DNA of 64,000 nucleotides from Schizonepeta tenuifolia (Eukaryota > Streptophyta > Magnoliopsida > Lamiales > Lamiaceae). This document shows, piece after piece, positions 23,671-32,792 of the stretch. A program made the translations under genes and the position numbers. The stretch is taken from the NCBI GenBank assembly GCA_029490685.1, contig CM055959.1, positions 98,675,733 to 98,739,732 of the forward strand, read 5' to 3'. Numbering within the stretch: position 1 is the stretch's first letter; each line of letters opens with the position of its first letter. Under the pieces are notes generated by a model, which did not search any database, had not been told where the DNA came from, and saw nothing but the letters and a program-made list of their open reading frames with translations.

Positions 23671-25244
23671 TGATGGTCCCGATATGAGTTACTGGTGTAT
23701 GGGGGGGGGGGGGAATACACCAGTTAGAATTTTTTCAACTTTTAAAAAATCTAACACTTGAAATCAACTTCAACTGAGTAAAAGAACTCAGTTGGGATCT
23801 CACAGCTGAGTAAGCAACCTCAGCTGGAAGAGTGATGCTGTGCGGAATGTGGTGGAAAAAGTACTCGTAAAATCAAACTCACGCTTTTATGCACGGTTGG
23901 TCAAAACCAAAACTGTTGATGTGAAAATATGTAGATTGTATGCGGTTAGTTTGTCAGTTGAGATGTGCAAATAAAGACTGAACACAAATAAACACGACAC
24001 ACAAGAATTACGTGGTTCGGAGAGAACTCCTACGTCCACGGGGAGATGTGAGTCCACACACCTCAGTCCAAGTTCTTCTAGGACAGATCCACTCAGCTTA
24101 CGCGGGCTGAGCAACCGTTACAGTTTAGTTTCCGGGCACTAAACAGCCTAAGTCAAGTTTGCGGGTACTTGACGACCTGATTACTCAATTACAGGAAGAG
24201 TAAGGTCCTAGCACACTTTTTAGGGTGTGAGAAAGGGTAGGATTTCCAACTACAGCTCGATCAAGAAAGAGAGCTGGATCCTAAGGCTTGAACGAATAAA
24301 CACTCAACCTAAGATCAAAAACAGTTTCGATCTCTAGGAACCCTCAGCTACTAATGTTCTCTCAAATTGGAACTCTCAGCTGTTGATGCTCTTAGATGAT
24401 GATTTTGCAGATTTGCTTTTTGCTTTGATTTCTCTCGAGAAGGCTCTTGAATTTTTGTCGACTATGTTTTTATCTCTTCTCACTCTCGAATGAGAGAATG
24501 CCTCTATTTATAGGCGGAGAGAATCAACTAGCCATTGGAGGAGCAGTTGATCTCTGATCGGTTGAAAGCGATGGCTTGGCTCTCATCTCTGCAGAGTTTC
24601 CCGATATGGCATTTGTGCTCTTCTGCTTTCCATCTGAGACAGCCTTGTGTTGGGCCAGATGGGGTAATGACTGAACGGTCAAACCCTCATGTGACTTCCT
24701 TTTGAAATTCAAATCTTTGACAGTCAACTTCGGTTTGTCGGTTGAAAGTCTTGACCTTCATCTGAGTGATCTTCAGTTGATGTTCCGATCTGTCGAGCTC
24801 TCAGCTGACTTTGAACTTCAAACAGATGAACTCCTTGATCGGATTCTATAACTGAGGTTCTGAAACTGAACACTCAGTTGCCTTCCTTGTATTAACTCAG
24901 TTGGGTTTGAACCCTCAGATGATTTCATTTTCATCTGATGTTCTCTTCCTTTCAACTGTTTCTCATTTGATGAACACTTAGTTGGTTTCCTTCAACTGAT
25001 GTTTTGAAGACTTCCCCTTGTTTGCATCTGAACAAATGAACTCTCAGTTGTCTTTCTTCACAACTGATGTTCTGTCTGAGTGACTTCTTGTTGCCATCTT
25101 CAGCTGGAGACCTGTAAAGATAAAATCTTAACTTTGCTCAAACAGCGAGCCTGACTTCTAACATTAGGTCCTGGCAACATCTACTCGGTTGGGGTCAGCC
25201 GGTTTTGGAATTCATCAAAACTTATACTAATAAATTTCCCAACA
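23671..25244 (-). repeat. 5' LTR of the Copia element
   Basis: 1574 bp copy of the 3' LTR, with 13 rather than 10 G in the G-run and small indels such as CTAGGACAG versus CTAGACAG. It contains the element promoter. The copy is followed by target duplication CCTTC at 25245-25249. Confidence 0.95.
24504..24513 (-). promoter_or_regulatory. LTR TATA box
   Basis: CTATAAATAG on the minus strand lies within the 5' LTR, followed by a purine/pyrimidine-rich leader. An identical motif occurs in the other LTR. It is the likely core promoter for the genomic RNA. Confidence 0.7.
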
Positions 25245-25249
25245 CCTTC

Positions 25250-25680
25250 ATTTTTTTATTTTGAGTTCCGGTGCGGTCGCTCACCCTGCGCACTTATCAG
25301 AACTGCCCCTGATTACGATAAATGTCTTGTACTTAAAACTAATTTGCATAAGGATGAGATTTATTTCGTACGTACCGAAGATAGAGTCCGTAAATTATCA
25401 CTATTAAAAAAAAAAAAACTATAAACAAGGGCCATGTAGTCCGGCTCCCACCCATCTTCATAACCATCGTATCAATCTTTCTGCCAACTCCTCCGTTAGA
25501 GAGAGAAGCAAAAGATATTACAGGCTTGATAAAACCGACGCCTAGCCAAATCCATTTAATAAAGTAATTAGGGTTATTGATAGTATTAGATATGTTAGTG
25601 GGTGTGCGTAATATTAGTATTTTTTATTTTTGAAATGTAATAATTAGGGTTATTGATATTATAGGTTACTGACTTACTGC
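25250..25680. other. Spacer right of the retrotransposon
   Basis: This is the resumption of the pre-insertion sequence. A-run at about 25406-25417; no gene recognised. Confidence 0.45.
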
Positions 25681-25862
25681 CGATGAAGCCTAGCTCAACT
25701 GACTGGCTGAGGTACTATAAGTCTCTCCTTAATGAGATGTTATGGGTTCAATCATGCTTGTAAGCGATGTAGTTAATTTCTCACCTTATGGTGAAGTATT
25801 CCATCCTACGTGGTGGTGTAGAGATCCCACTTATATGGTAGTATAACGATTTATTTGATTAT
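25681..25862 (+). mobile_element. tRNA-derived SINE
   Basis: TAGCTCAACTGACTGG fits a pol III A box and GGGTTCAATC a B box about 45 bp later. The body carries GTGGTGTAG and GATCCCACTTATATGG before an AT-rich tail. The same family recurs at 44757-44960, which shares the two boxes and the CACTTATATGGT tail. Confidence 0.65.
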
Positions 25863-25965
25863 ATAAATATACCTCATTCTAATTTCGTAAAAATAGATAA
25901 TATAGGTTAGTAAGTACGTAATTAGTGTGGGCTTAAATGTTTATTGGGTTTAAACTTTAAATATA

Positions 25966-26260
25966 CTCCCTCCGTCCAAGTGAAGAAGTCCCATTTGAGA
26001 ATCGCGGGTAGATTAAGAAAAAAAGAGTTAGATGATAAAGAGTGTAATTAGGGTAGTATTTTATTATTGATATCAAGTAGGTTGAGTGGAAAAACACTAT
26101 AGACTAAAGTAAACTACACTATTCACCTAGGCACTAAATGAATAAAATAAAGAAAATGTGTTGGATTAGTGTGTTAATTTTTACCAAAAAAGAAAATGAG
26201 ACTTCTTGAACGGGACACCCGAAATAGTAAAATGAGACTTTTTGAACGAGACTCAGGGAA
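25966..26260. mobile_element. Stowaway-like MITE (in duplication copy 1)
   Basis: It starts CTCCCTCCGTCC after TA and ends with a weaker inverted match (CGAGACTCAGGGAA) before TA. Internal CAAGTGAAGAAGTCCCATTT and GAGACTTCTTGAACGGGAC pair. It is absent from copy 2, although the junction there is not a clean excision. Confidence 0.7.
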
Positions 26261-26452
26261 TATATTTTTTGGGTTCAACAAGTCATCTTTCCTATTAAAT
26301 CGATATTTGGCATATCGAGAGAAATAGCAAATGTATTCTGAAAAACAAAAAAAAATAGCAAATATTCTTAAATTATTATAAGTGGGCTGAGAAATGGGTC
26401 GGTTGAGCCCAATCCAAACTTAACCCGATTACCTGAAAGCATGATAAATTAT

Positions 26453-27154
26453 TGAGTATCTGATGCAATCGGTCTCACATTGTGAGATCGGCGCGTGGCT
26501 TGTGTTGTGCACGTGTCCTTTTTTTTTTTTTGCAATATGTCCATATGCACACCACCATATATTCATATGCACACGAAATAGTATCCATATGCACCAACTT
26601 TTTCTTGTTGTTTTTTTTGCAATATATCCATATGTACACCACCATATATTCATATGCACACCACTTAATGTTCATATGCACACCGAAGAGTATCCATATG
26701 CACCAACTTTTTCTAGTTTTTTTTTTATTTACAGTTTTTTTTTTTAATTCCGATGGAGCCTTCGGCTCCGATTTTACAGCTCCGCCTTCGCTCCAATTAC
26801 AAATATAAGGATAATTGTCATGCAACCATTTGGACTTTTACGGCTCGCTCCGAGGCTTTCGGCTCCCCTCGCTCGAATCTTGTCCAAAGAAGAAGCGGCA
26901 AACAAAACAACGAAGAGGCAAACAAAAAAAAAAGAGTGCAAAATAAATTTGAAATTTTAAAAACAAAAATCGAATATTGGTTGTGCATATGAAAATACAA
27001 CATTGTGCATATGAACATAAAGTGTAGTGCATATGAATATATGGTGATGTGCATATGAACTTATTGGCAGAAAAAAAAATTAAAAACGTGTTGACCACTT
27101 GACTGGGTCAACCCGGTCTCACAATGTGAGACGGGTTACATACAAGAATTTGCC
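26453..27154. mobile_element. Fold-back DNA element with TAAATTAT target duplication
   Basis: TAAATTAT occurs at 26445-26452 and 27155-27162, and the uninterrupted site survives in duplication copy 2 near 27455-27470. This proves the 702-bp insertion. Near each end sits a palindromic GTCTCACAATGTGAGAC block. The left interior carries seven CATATGCAC-type motifs, one of them degenerate, and the right interior four in inverse orientation (GTGCATATG). An 8-bp duplication suits hAT, or an imperfect 9-bp MULE site. There is no transposase frame. The overlapping ORFs here are low-complexity artefacts. Confidence 0.82.
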
Positions 27155-27181
27155 TAAATTATTTATCCAAATCCAACCTAA

Positions 27182-27245
27182 GGGCACGTCCAACGGCAAG
27201 GGCGTAGCACGGGCGAAGGAGGGAACGCCCGCCCGCGACGAGGGC
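27182..27245. repeat. Truncated Harbinger left end
   Basis: GGGCACGTCCAACGGCAAGG and the following GC-rich stretch match the left terminus of the full Harbinger element at 27487 with few changes. It is cut at the tandem-duplication junction. Confidence 0.8.
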
Positions 27246-27758
27246 TATAGGTTAGTAAGTACTTAATTAGTGTGGGCTTAAATGTTTATTGGGTTTAGGT
27301 CATGTTTCCTATTAAATCGATATTTGGCATATCGAGAGAAATAGCAAATGTATTCTGAAAAAAAAAAAAAGCAAATATTCTTAAATTATTATAAGTGGGT
27401 TGAGAAATGGGTCGGTTGAGCTCAATCCAAACTTAGCCCGATTAACCTGAAAGCATGATAAATTATTTATTCAAATCCGAATCTAAGGGCACCTCCAACG
27501 GCAAGGGCGTAGCAAGGGCGAAGGAGGGAACGCCCGCCCGCAACGAGGACTATCGCCGTTGGAGCAGTGGCAGGCGGGCGCGGCGGATGGCGCCCTGACG
27601 CTCTAAAGCCCGGGTGAGGAAGACGAAGGCGGAAGGGAGGAGGGACAAGCGTCGCCTCCTCCCATTTTGTGTTATTTTTTTTTAATATGAAATCAAATAA
27701 AAAAAATAATAATAAATTCAGTTTGCTCACTGGTAGGAAACGACTATCTTTTTTTTTA

Positions 27759-27830
27759 CCTATAAATACATCTTATTCATCCCTTAACATCCACACCTTC
27801 TCTATTTCTTCATTCTCATTTCTACATTCC
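27759..27830 (+). promoter_or_regulatory. ORF1 promoter and leader, Harbinger left arm
   Basis: CCTATAAATACATC (TATA box) is followed by a pyrimidine-rich leader including TTTCTTCATTCTCATTTCTA. The same block, inverted, precedes the transposase at 31752-31829. Confidence 0.75.
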
Positions 27831-27867
27831 AAACAAATTGTCTTGTAATTTTATTTGTTCTTCAAAA

Positions 27868-29085
27868 ATGGGAGGTGATGAATTCAACCAGTGGTACAAC
27901 CAAAATTACATAGAAAACCCTTGTCCATATTCCCAATCGCCCAATCCAATTCCCTCACGACAATTATTCACTGGCAATAGTCCGTCGTTTTCATCCCAAC
28001 AAGGTACTGGATATGAGCAGTACTCCTCGCCTTATAGATTTGGGCAGTACTCGCAATCACCGGGCTTCAACCACTTTAGTCCTTCGCCGCCGCCGTCGGG
28101 TCCATTCCAGCAATTCTCGTCCCCGCCTGGTGGCTACCAATCTCTCCAGACACCACCGTCTGCATATCGCCAGTTTAGAGGAATCAACATCAATGACGAA
28201 GATGACGATGTCCTTGAGGATGAAGAAGAGGGCGAGGAAATGAGAAGGCCGAGGAGGAGCCAGAGCGAGAGTCGGAACCATGTCGCAGGAAGGGAAAAGC
28301 AACGACCAAGGAAAGGCACCGGCCAAGGGCAAGGGAAAGGCCCTGACAATGAACCAGGGAGTTCGAAGCAGCAACTACACGCCTGCAGAAGTTGAGTGGA
28401 TTGCCAGGTGCTATGTTGATATCAGTCTTGATGCGGTAAATTCGAACTATCAAAAGCTTGATAAATTTAGGAGAGAATTACCGAGAAATTCAACGAGTTC
28501 ATAGCTCCTCAACAACCTCGTGGTGTAGAAGCCATTCGGTCGGCGTGGAAACGTGCCAAGACCGAAATTACTAAATTCAACGAGTAATACATCAACTTCG
28601 AGAGAGAAAATGCTAGTGGGCGGAGCGACATCGACCTCTACAAGCTAGCCGCCGATGCTTATCATACAACCCGTGGGAAACATTTCATCCATCGGAAGGC
28701 GTGGGAGGTCGTGAAAGATATTCCCAAATTCTGTAATCCGGATGCCAAGACCCAATGGAAGCGCTCCAAGACTAGTGCAGACGGTGGCTACACAAGTCAC
28801 TCTAGCAACTCCACATCTGCAAACGAGGCCTCGTCGATGCTAACCCGCACGGCCGACATCAAGGCGATGAAGAAGGGAAAGGAAAAAGTCAATCCGAAGG
28901 TGGAGTCCGTGCAAAAAATCGGCGGCATCGAGCAACATATGGGCCAAATCGTAGCTACCCATGATTTTAAGCAGGCCTACGACATCTACACGAGGAAAAC
29001 AAACGAAATGGAGCCAGAACAATTGAGGTGCCACCTTGAAGTGTGTGCATTTCTCAAGCAAAAATACGTTTTTCCGGAAATGTAA
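27868..29085 (+). pseudogene. Harbinger ORF1 (Myb/trihelix-like DNA-binding partner), broken
   Basis: ATG at 27868 (MGGDEFNQWYNQN) opens a Ser/Pro/Tyr/Gln-rich N-terminus with an acidic patch (DEDDDVLEDEEEGEE). The frame then changes near 28280-28395. A Myb-like block follows (SSNYTPAEVEWIARCYVDIS). After another shift there is AIRSAWKRAKTEITKFNE, a TAA near 28586, then FIHRKAWEVVKD and a C-terminal segment ending KQKYVFPEM at 29085. These are hallmarks of the 'glutathione S-transferase T3-like'/NAM-associated ORF1 family of plant PIF/Pong elements, whose product helps the transposase bind and excise. At least two frameshifts and one nonsense codon make it a relic. Confidence 0.8.
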
Positions 29086-29188
29086 TTTTTATTACTTTTC
29101 AGTTTTTAATTATCAATATTTAATTTTTAGTTTTTAATTTATATCAATTGTATTGTAATTTTTCAATGTTTCAATACAATTTCGTATT

Positions 29189-29957
29189 TGTAGAGGCTGG
29201 ATCTACAATTGAGGGTGACGTCAGGCACGTCGGGATGATCGGGCACTAGCAACCTGTCAACACAATACAAACAGAACGCGAGAGCCCTAAGGTGAGCACC
29301 GGTGGGGGGTGTCGACCGAAGAGCCTCCGACGCTCAAGTTAGTAAGGTGATAAAGTAAGCGGAAAGTAGATAAAATAAGTAGAGAGATTGTGTGGAGAGC
29401 CGATGATAATCGGGTTGGATCGGGATAGGTCGGAGGGTGACGACGGTGACAGTGGCAGATGAGAGCGTAGAGAGAGTGTAGCGGGCGTGTCGGGTAACTC
29501 CGGTGGTCTTGAGACCGATAGAGAATGCTATCAGGAGACTGAGCAAGCGGAGCAAACGAAGAGAGTTGAGAGAATCAGAGTACGAGAGTATGAGAGTCTA
29601 AATAGTCTTGCTTGACTTAATCAAGTCATTTATATAGAGCCGCTAATATCCTTTAGGGTTTCTCTCTGTCAGCCTTATCCGTTAGCCTAATCTGTTACGA
29701 CAGTTCCTATCTTGGCGGAACCACCTCATCTTGACCTCGTCTCCAGCGGATATGGTAAATCAATTTGTTAAGTCGCATCAACCGCCATGACCGACGTGAC
29801 AGATCATGGGTTTTAGAGATGGCTTCTCCAGCCCAATTATGAGTTTGAATTTGATTAAATAACTATTGGGCTGACTCGTTTGTCTTGTCTGGCTTGTCTG
29901 GTTCGTCTGGCTTGTCAGGTAAGTTAATTGGGCCTAGTACGAATTTTATCCACTACA
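29189..29957. mobile_element. Solo LTR nested in the Harbinger element
   Basis: A 769-bp block begins TGTAGAGGCTGG, ends CCACTACA, and is flanked by GTATT at 29184-29188 and 29958-29962. TG...CA ends plus a perfect 5-bp duplication and no internal domain mark a solo LTR left by LTR-LTR recombination. It contains a GC-rich stretch with CTCCGACGCTCAAGTTAG and a TATATAG motif near 29630. The superfamily is probably Gypsy, but this is not proven. Confidence 0.82.
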
Positions 29958-30020
29958 GTATTTTATTATTCTTATTGCTATTTTAAAATAGAAAAGTAAA
30001 ATTCAAAAAAAAAATACAAA

Positions 30021-30255
30021 ATCAATCATTGAATAGCCCTAGGGTAGAGCTTTACCATAGTAAAAATTTCACCATAGGACTATCAATCATTCGGACCCCA
30101 CCAAAATATCCATCACCTTAGAGCATCCACAACAGTGGGCTCCGAAGCCCTAGGGCTATGGGTATTTTGGTGGGGTCTCAATGATTGATAGCCCGGGCTT
30201 AAAATTTTCACTATGGTGAAGCCTGACCCCTAGGGCTATCCAATGATTGATTTTT
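30021..30255. repeat. Large inverted repeat between the Harbinger genes
   Basis: Two arms of about 95 bp (30021-30115 and 30159-30255) are imperfect reverse complements. Shared landmarks are CAATCATT, CCCTAGGG and CACCAAAAT. The spacer holds TTAGAGCATCCACAACAGTG, which resembles a Tourist/Harbinger MITE end. The block could fold into a long hairpin on either transcript. Confidence 0.75.
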
Positions 30256-30405
30256 ATTTAATTTTGCTTTTTTATTTTAATTTTAATTTTTTGCAATATA
30301 TAACAAATTAATTATCTAAATATGATGCGATTAAAACTCGAACAATTTTATTGAATTTGAAAAACAGATACGAAAAATACAATAATATTGAAAATAAAGC
30401 TAGAA

Positions 30406-31698
30406 CTAGTTGAGCGGACCGAAACGCGTCCAAATTTCTTCAATCAAATCATCCGCAAGACGCTCGTGGACCGTTGCATCTTGAACGCGAGCTCGTCTCT
30501 CAATATATTTTTCGAATTCACGCATTTCACCCATGATTACTGGTGCCGTATTAACCTCCTTGTCGCCCCTTGCGCTCGCTTCCGGAACAAATTGACTTGC
30601 TTGGTGTCCCTCATCTTCGATGATCATGTTATGCAATATGATGCAAGCGTACATGATGTCGCTTAAGTGTTCTCGAAAATGCAACCGAGCAGGGCCCTTT
30701 ATAATTTCCCAACGAGCTTGGAGGACACCGAAAGCCCTTTCAACATCCTTTCGTACAGCTTCTTGCATCTTTGCAAATCGGCATCTCTTTGGATCAGTTG
30801 GAGCTCGTACGGTCTTCACGAATGTAGCCCACTTCGGATTGATACCGTCGGCGAGATAGTATCCCATTGAATGCTCGCGGCCATTTGCGACGAAGGTGAC
30901 TGGCGGGGCTCTCCCATGGAGAATGTCGGCGAAGACATCGGATTGATTGAGCACATTGACGTCGTTGTTGCTGCCGGTGACACCGAAAAAGGCATGCCAA
31001 ATCCACAAATCTTGTGAGGCGACTGCTTCAAGGATGATAGTAGGATAACCCTTTCATCCTGTGTACGAACCTCGCCATTTTGTTGGGCAATTCTTCCATG
31101 CCCAGTGCATGCAATCGATGCTTTGGATCATACCAGGAAAGCCATGACTTGCCTCGTGCATTGCTACGAGTCTGGCGACGTCAGCGCTGTTTGGCCTCCG
31201 CAGATATACGTCACCGAATGCATCTCTGATTGTCTTGCAAAAATACTTGAGGCATAGTGTGCCCGTTGTTGGTCCAACGTGCAGATATTCGTCGTACTGA
31301 TCGGCCGATCCACCGTTGGCGAGTTGCCTCAAAGTAACAGTGCATTTGATCCAAGGGTGAAGCCCCAGTCTTCCAGTTGCATCTGGACGTTGTTCAAAAA
31401 AAGGCTCCCGAGCAACCAAAGTGGCGGCTATCTGCACGAACAACTTCCTGCTCATGCGAAATCGGCGGCGAAATACATTTTCGCCCCAAATCGGATTCTC
31501 GGCAAAAAAATCGCGAATAAGGCGTTGTTCGGCCTCTTCACGATTCCTGAGAATGTACGTTGTGCTCGATGACTCTGCTTCGTCGTCATCTTCAAAGTGT
31601 TCGCGGTAGAGATCAATGGCTTGCTGACCCAGCTGGAGTACCTCCTCCACTACCTTCTCATCTTCTTTGAGATCGAAGAATTCTCCATTTCAAGACAT
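30406..31698 (-). pseudogene. PIF/Harbinger transposase (HARBI1-like DDE nuclease), two nonsense codons
   Basis: Reading from ATG at 31698, 430 codons stay in one frame to a stop at 30406, apart from TGA at codon 3 and TGA at 31054-31056. Recognisable parts are an N-terminal helix-turn-helix region (RMSRKLFVQIAATLV) and the DDE core: Asp in SIDCMHW, Asp in GSNNDVNVL, Glu in KDVERAFGVLQARW, then the conserved CIILHNMIIEDE helix. All three catalytic acids are present. Both internal TGA codons sit where CGA (Arg) would fit the family, as expected from deamination of methylated CpG. The protein would cut and rejoin element ends at TTA/TAA sites. The copy is nearly complete but presumably inactive. 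Confidence 0.9.
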
Positions 31699-31751
31699 GT
31701 TTTTTCAATATTATTTGAAAGAATTCAAGAATATTTTTTTGTTGAGAATTT

Positions 31752-31829
31752 TTCTGGGAATGTAGAAATGAGAATGAAGAAATAGGGAAGGTGTAGATGT
31801 TTAAGGGATGAATGTGATATATTTATAGG
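31752..31829 (-). promoter_or_regulatory. Transposase promoter and leader, mirrored copy
   Basis: On the minus strand CCTATAAATATATC is followed by the same pyrimidine-rich leader as at 27759-27830, with only a few differences. The transposase ATG (31698) lies about 60 bp downstream of this block. Confidence 0.75.
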
Positions 31830-32098
31830 GAAAAAAAAGCCGTTTGTATATAACCGTTGCATGTTTTAATTTTTTTTTTTCATTTCAGAATTAAAAAAAA
31901 AAAAAAAAATCAGAAAATGGGAGGAGGCGACGCGTGTCCCTCCTCCCCTCCATTGCAGCGCCTCGCCCCCGGGCTTCACAGCGCCAGGGCTCCAGCCGCG
32001 CCGCCCGCCCTCACCACCTCCAACGGGAGACGCCCACAACGCGCCCGGGCTTCTCCTCCTTCGCTCGGGCGACGCCCTTGCCGTTGTGGGTGGCCTTA

Positions 32099-32130
32099 GT
32101 ACTTCAAAGCCCACTGTTGTGAGTGCTCTA
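32099..32130. repeat. Orphan Harbinger/Tourist-type terminus
   Basis: Directly right of the Harbinger element, CCCACTGTTGTGAGTGCTC is the inverse of the GAGCATCCACAACAGTGGG motif at 30122. It looks like one end of a different Tourist-type element. Confidence 0.5.
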
Positions 32131-32307
32131 AATCGAATAGGATTAGAAATCAATCTCAAATCATATCGAAACTTGCAGTTTGGTTGGGGTTCGGTTCGAT
32201 TGAAATTGAAATTTTATCATATTTCAGTTCTTTCACCATTTCTATATCTATTATCTGCACATTTGCACTTGTTTTATCAATTTTGCACAAGCAATAACAA
32301 GATACTA

Positions 32308-32456
32308 CTTCCTCTGTCCGTAGATGTTGTCTCTCTTTCTTCATTTTTGTCTGTTTAACCTTTCAAATATGATGAGATCAGTCATTTTCTATTATTTTAC
32401 CCCTACCTCTTAAAAATAATGTCCGAAAAATAAGGAGCCTTATCAATGGGATGGAG
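32308..32456. mobile_element. Stowaway-like MITE, 149 bp
   Basis: TA duplications at 32306-32307 and 32457-32458 bracket CTTCCTCTGTCCGTAG and the inverted CAATGGGATGGAG. Non-coding. Confidence 0.6.
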
Positions 32457-32593
32457 TAGACTACAACACTACCAGTGCTTCACAAATGACAAAGAATTCA
32501 CAATACAAGTACAAAAAGTCCACGTGTGAGATGAGTCATGCGTAAGTGTATTAGAGATTTAGAAATAATAAATATAATATCTTTAAATGAATA

Positions 32594-32790
32594 TTCTCTC
32601 CATTCCACTGATAATGTTTCCATTTTTTGGACACGGTTATTAAAAAGTAAGGGTTAAAGAATAGAAAATGCTAGGCCTTATCATTTTTTACAGGTCAAAT
32701 ATTTCTATTTATGGAAAGAAGAAATTATAAATAGGATGAACGTAAAATGAAAAAGAGAGATAGATATTATAAGCGAGACGAAGGAGGTAG
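32594..32790. mobile_element. Stowaway-like MITE, about 197 bp
   Basis: Flanked by TA at 32592-32593 and 32791-32792. The ends are TTCTCTCCATTCC and GACGAAGGAGGTAG. Non-coding. Confidence 0.6.
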
Positions 32791-32792
32791 TA

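Larger units (their letters stand above)
11625..25244 (-). mobile_element. Full-length Copia (Sirevirus-type) LTR retrotransposon
   Basis: A complete 13.6-kb element, transcribed on the minus strand. LTRs lie at 23671-25244 (5') and 11625-13192 (3'), with CCTTC duplications at 11620-11624 and 25245-25249. Both LTRs are TG...CA bounded. The order is gag, protease, integrase, RT, RNase H, then an extra long ORF before the 3' LTR. Integrase before RT makes it Copia. The large ORF after RNase H, long LTRs and large size point to the Sirevirus (SIRE/Maximus) lineage. By eye the LTRs differ by about 17 substitutions and four indels, so insertion was recent. gag and pol are nevertheless broken, so this copy should depend on others to move. 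Confidence 0.93.
25901..27480. repeat. Tandem duplication (about 0.6-kb ancestral unit)
   Basis: Sequence starting TATAGGTTAGTAAGTAC occurs at 25901 and again at 27246. Both copies then share TGGGCTTAAATGTTTATTGG, the CGATATTTGGCATATCGAG block and the GATAAATTAT block. Copy 1 also holds a Stowaway MITE and a 0.7-kb fold-back element that copy 2 lacks. Copy 1 ends in a truncated Harbinger end at 27182-27245, and the junction is at the shared bases TAT. Confidence 0.88.
27487..32095. mobile_element. PIF/Harbinger DNA transposon with solo LTR inside
   Basis: The terminal sequence GGGCACCTCCAACGGCAAGG at 27487 is matched inverted at the right end (CCTTGCCGTTGTGGGTGGCC, ending 32095). Similarity continues about 340 bp inward on both sides, through the GC-rich block (GTCGCCTCCTCCCATTTT) to both gene leaders. 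Adjacent triplets are TAA (27484-27486) and TTA (32096-32098), the usual Harbinger target class though not a perfect direct repeat. Inside are an ORF1 relic (+), a solo LTR, an inverted-repeat block and the transposase gene (-), convergent with each other. This is the classic two-gene plant PIF/Pong layout. Confidence 0.85.

Noticed and set aside
26429..27098. Multiple overlapping ORFs rich in His/Met/Ile/Cys
   Set aside because: They are generated by the CATATGCAC repeat arrays in all frames and lie in a non-coding fold-back element.
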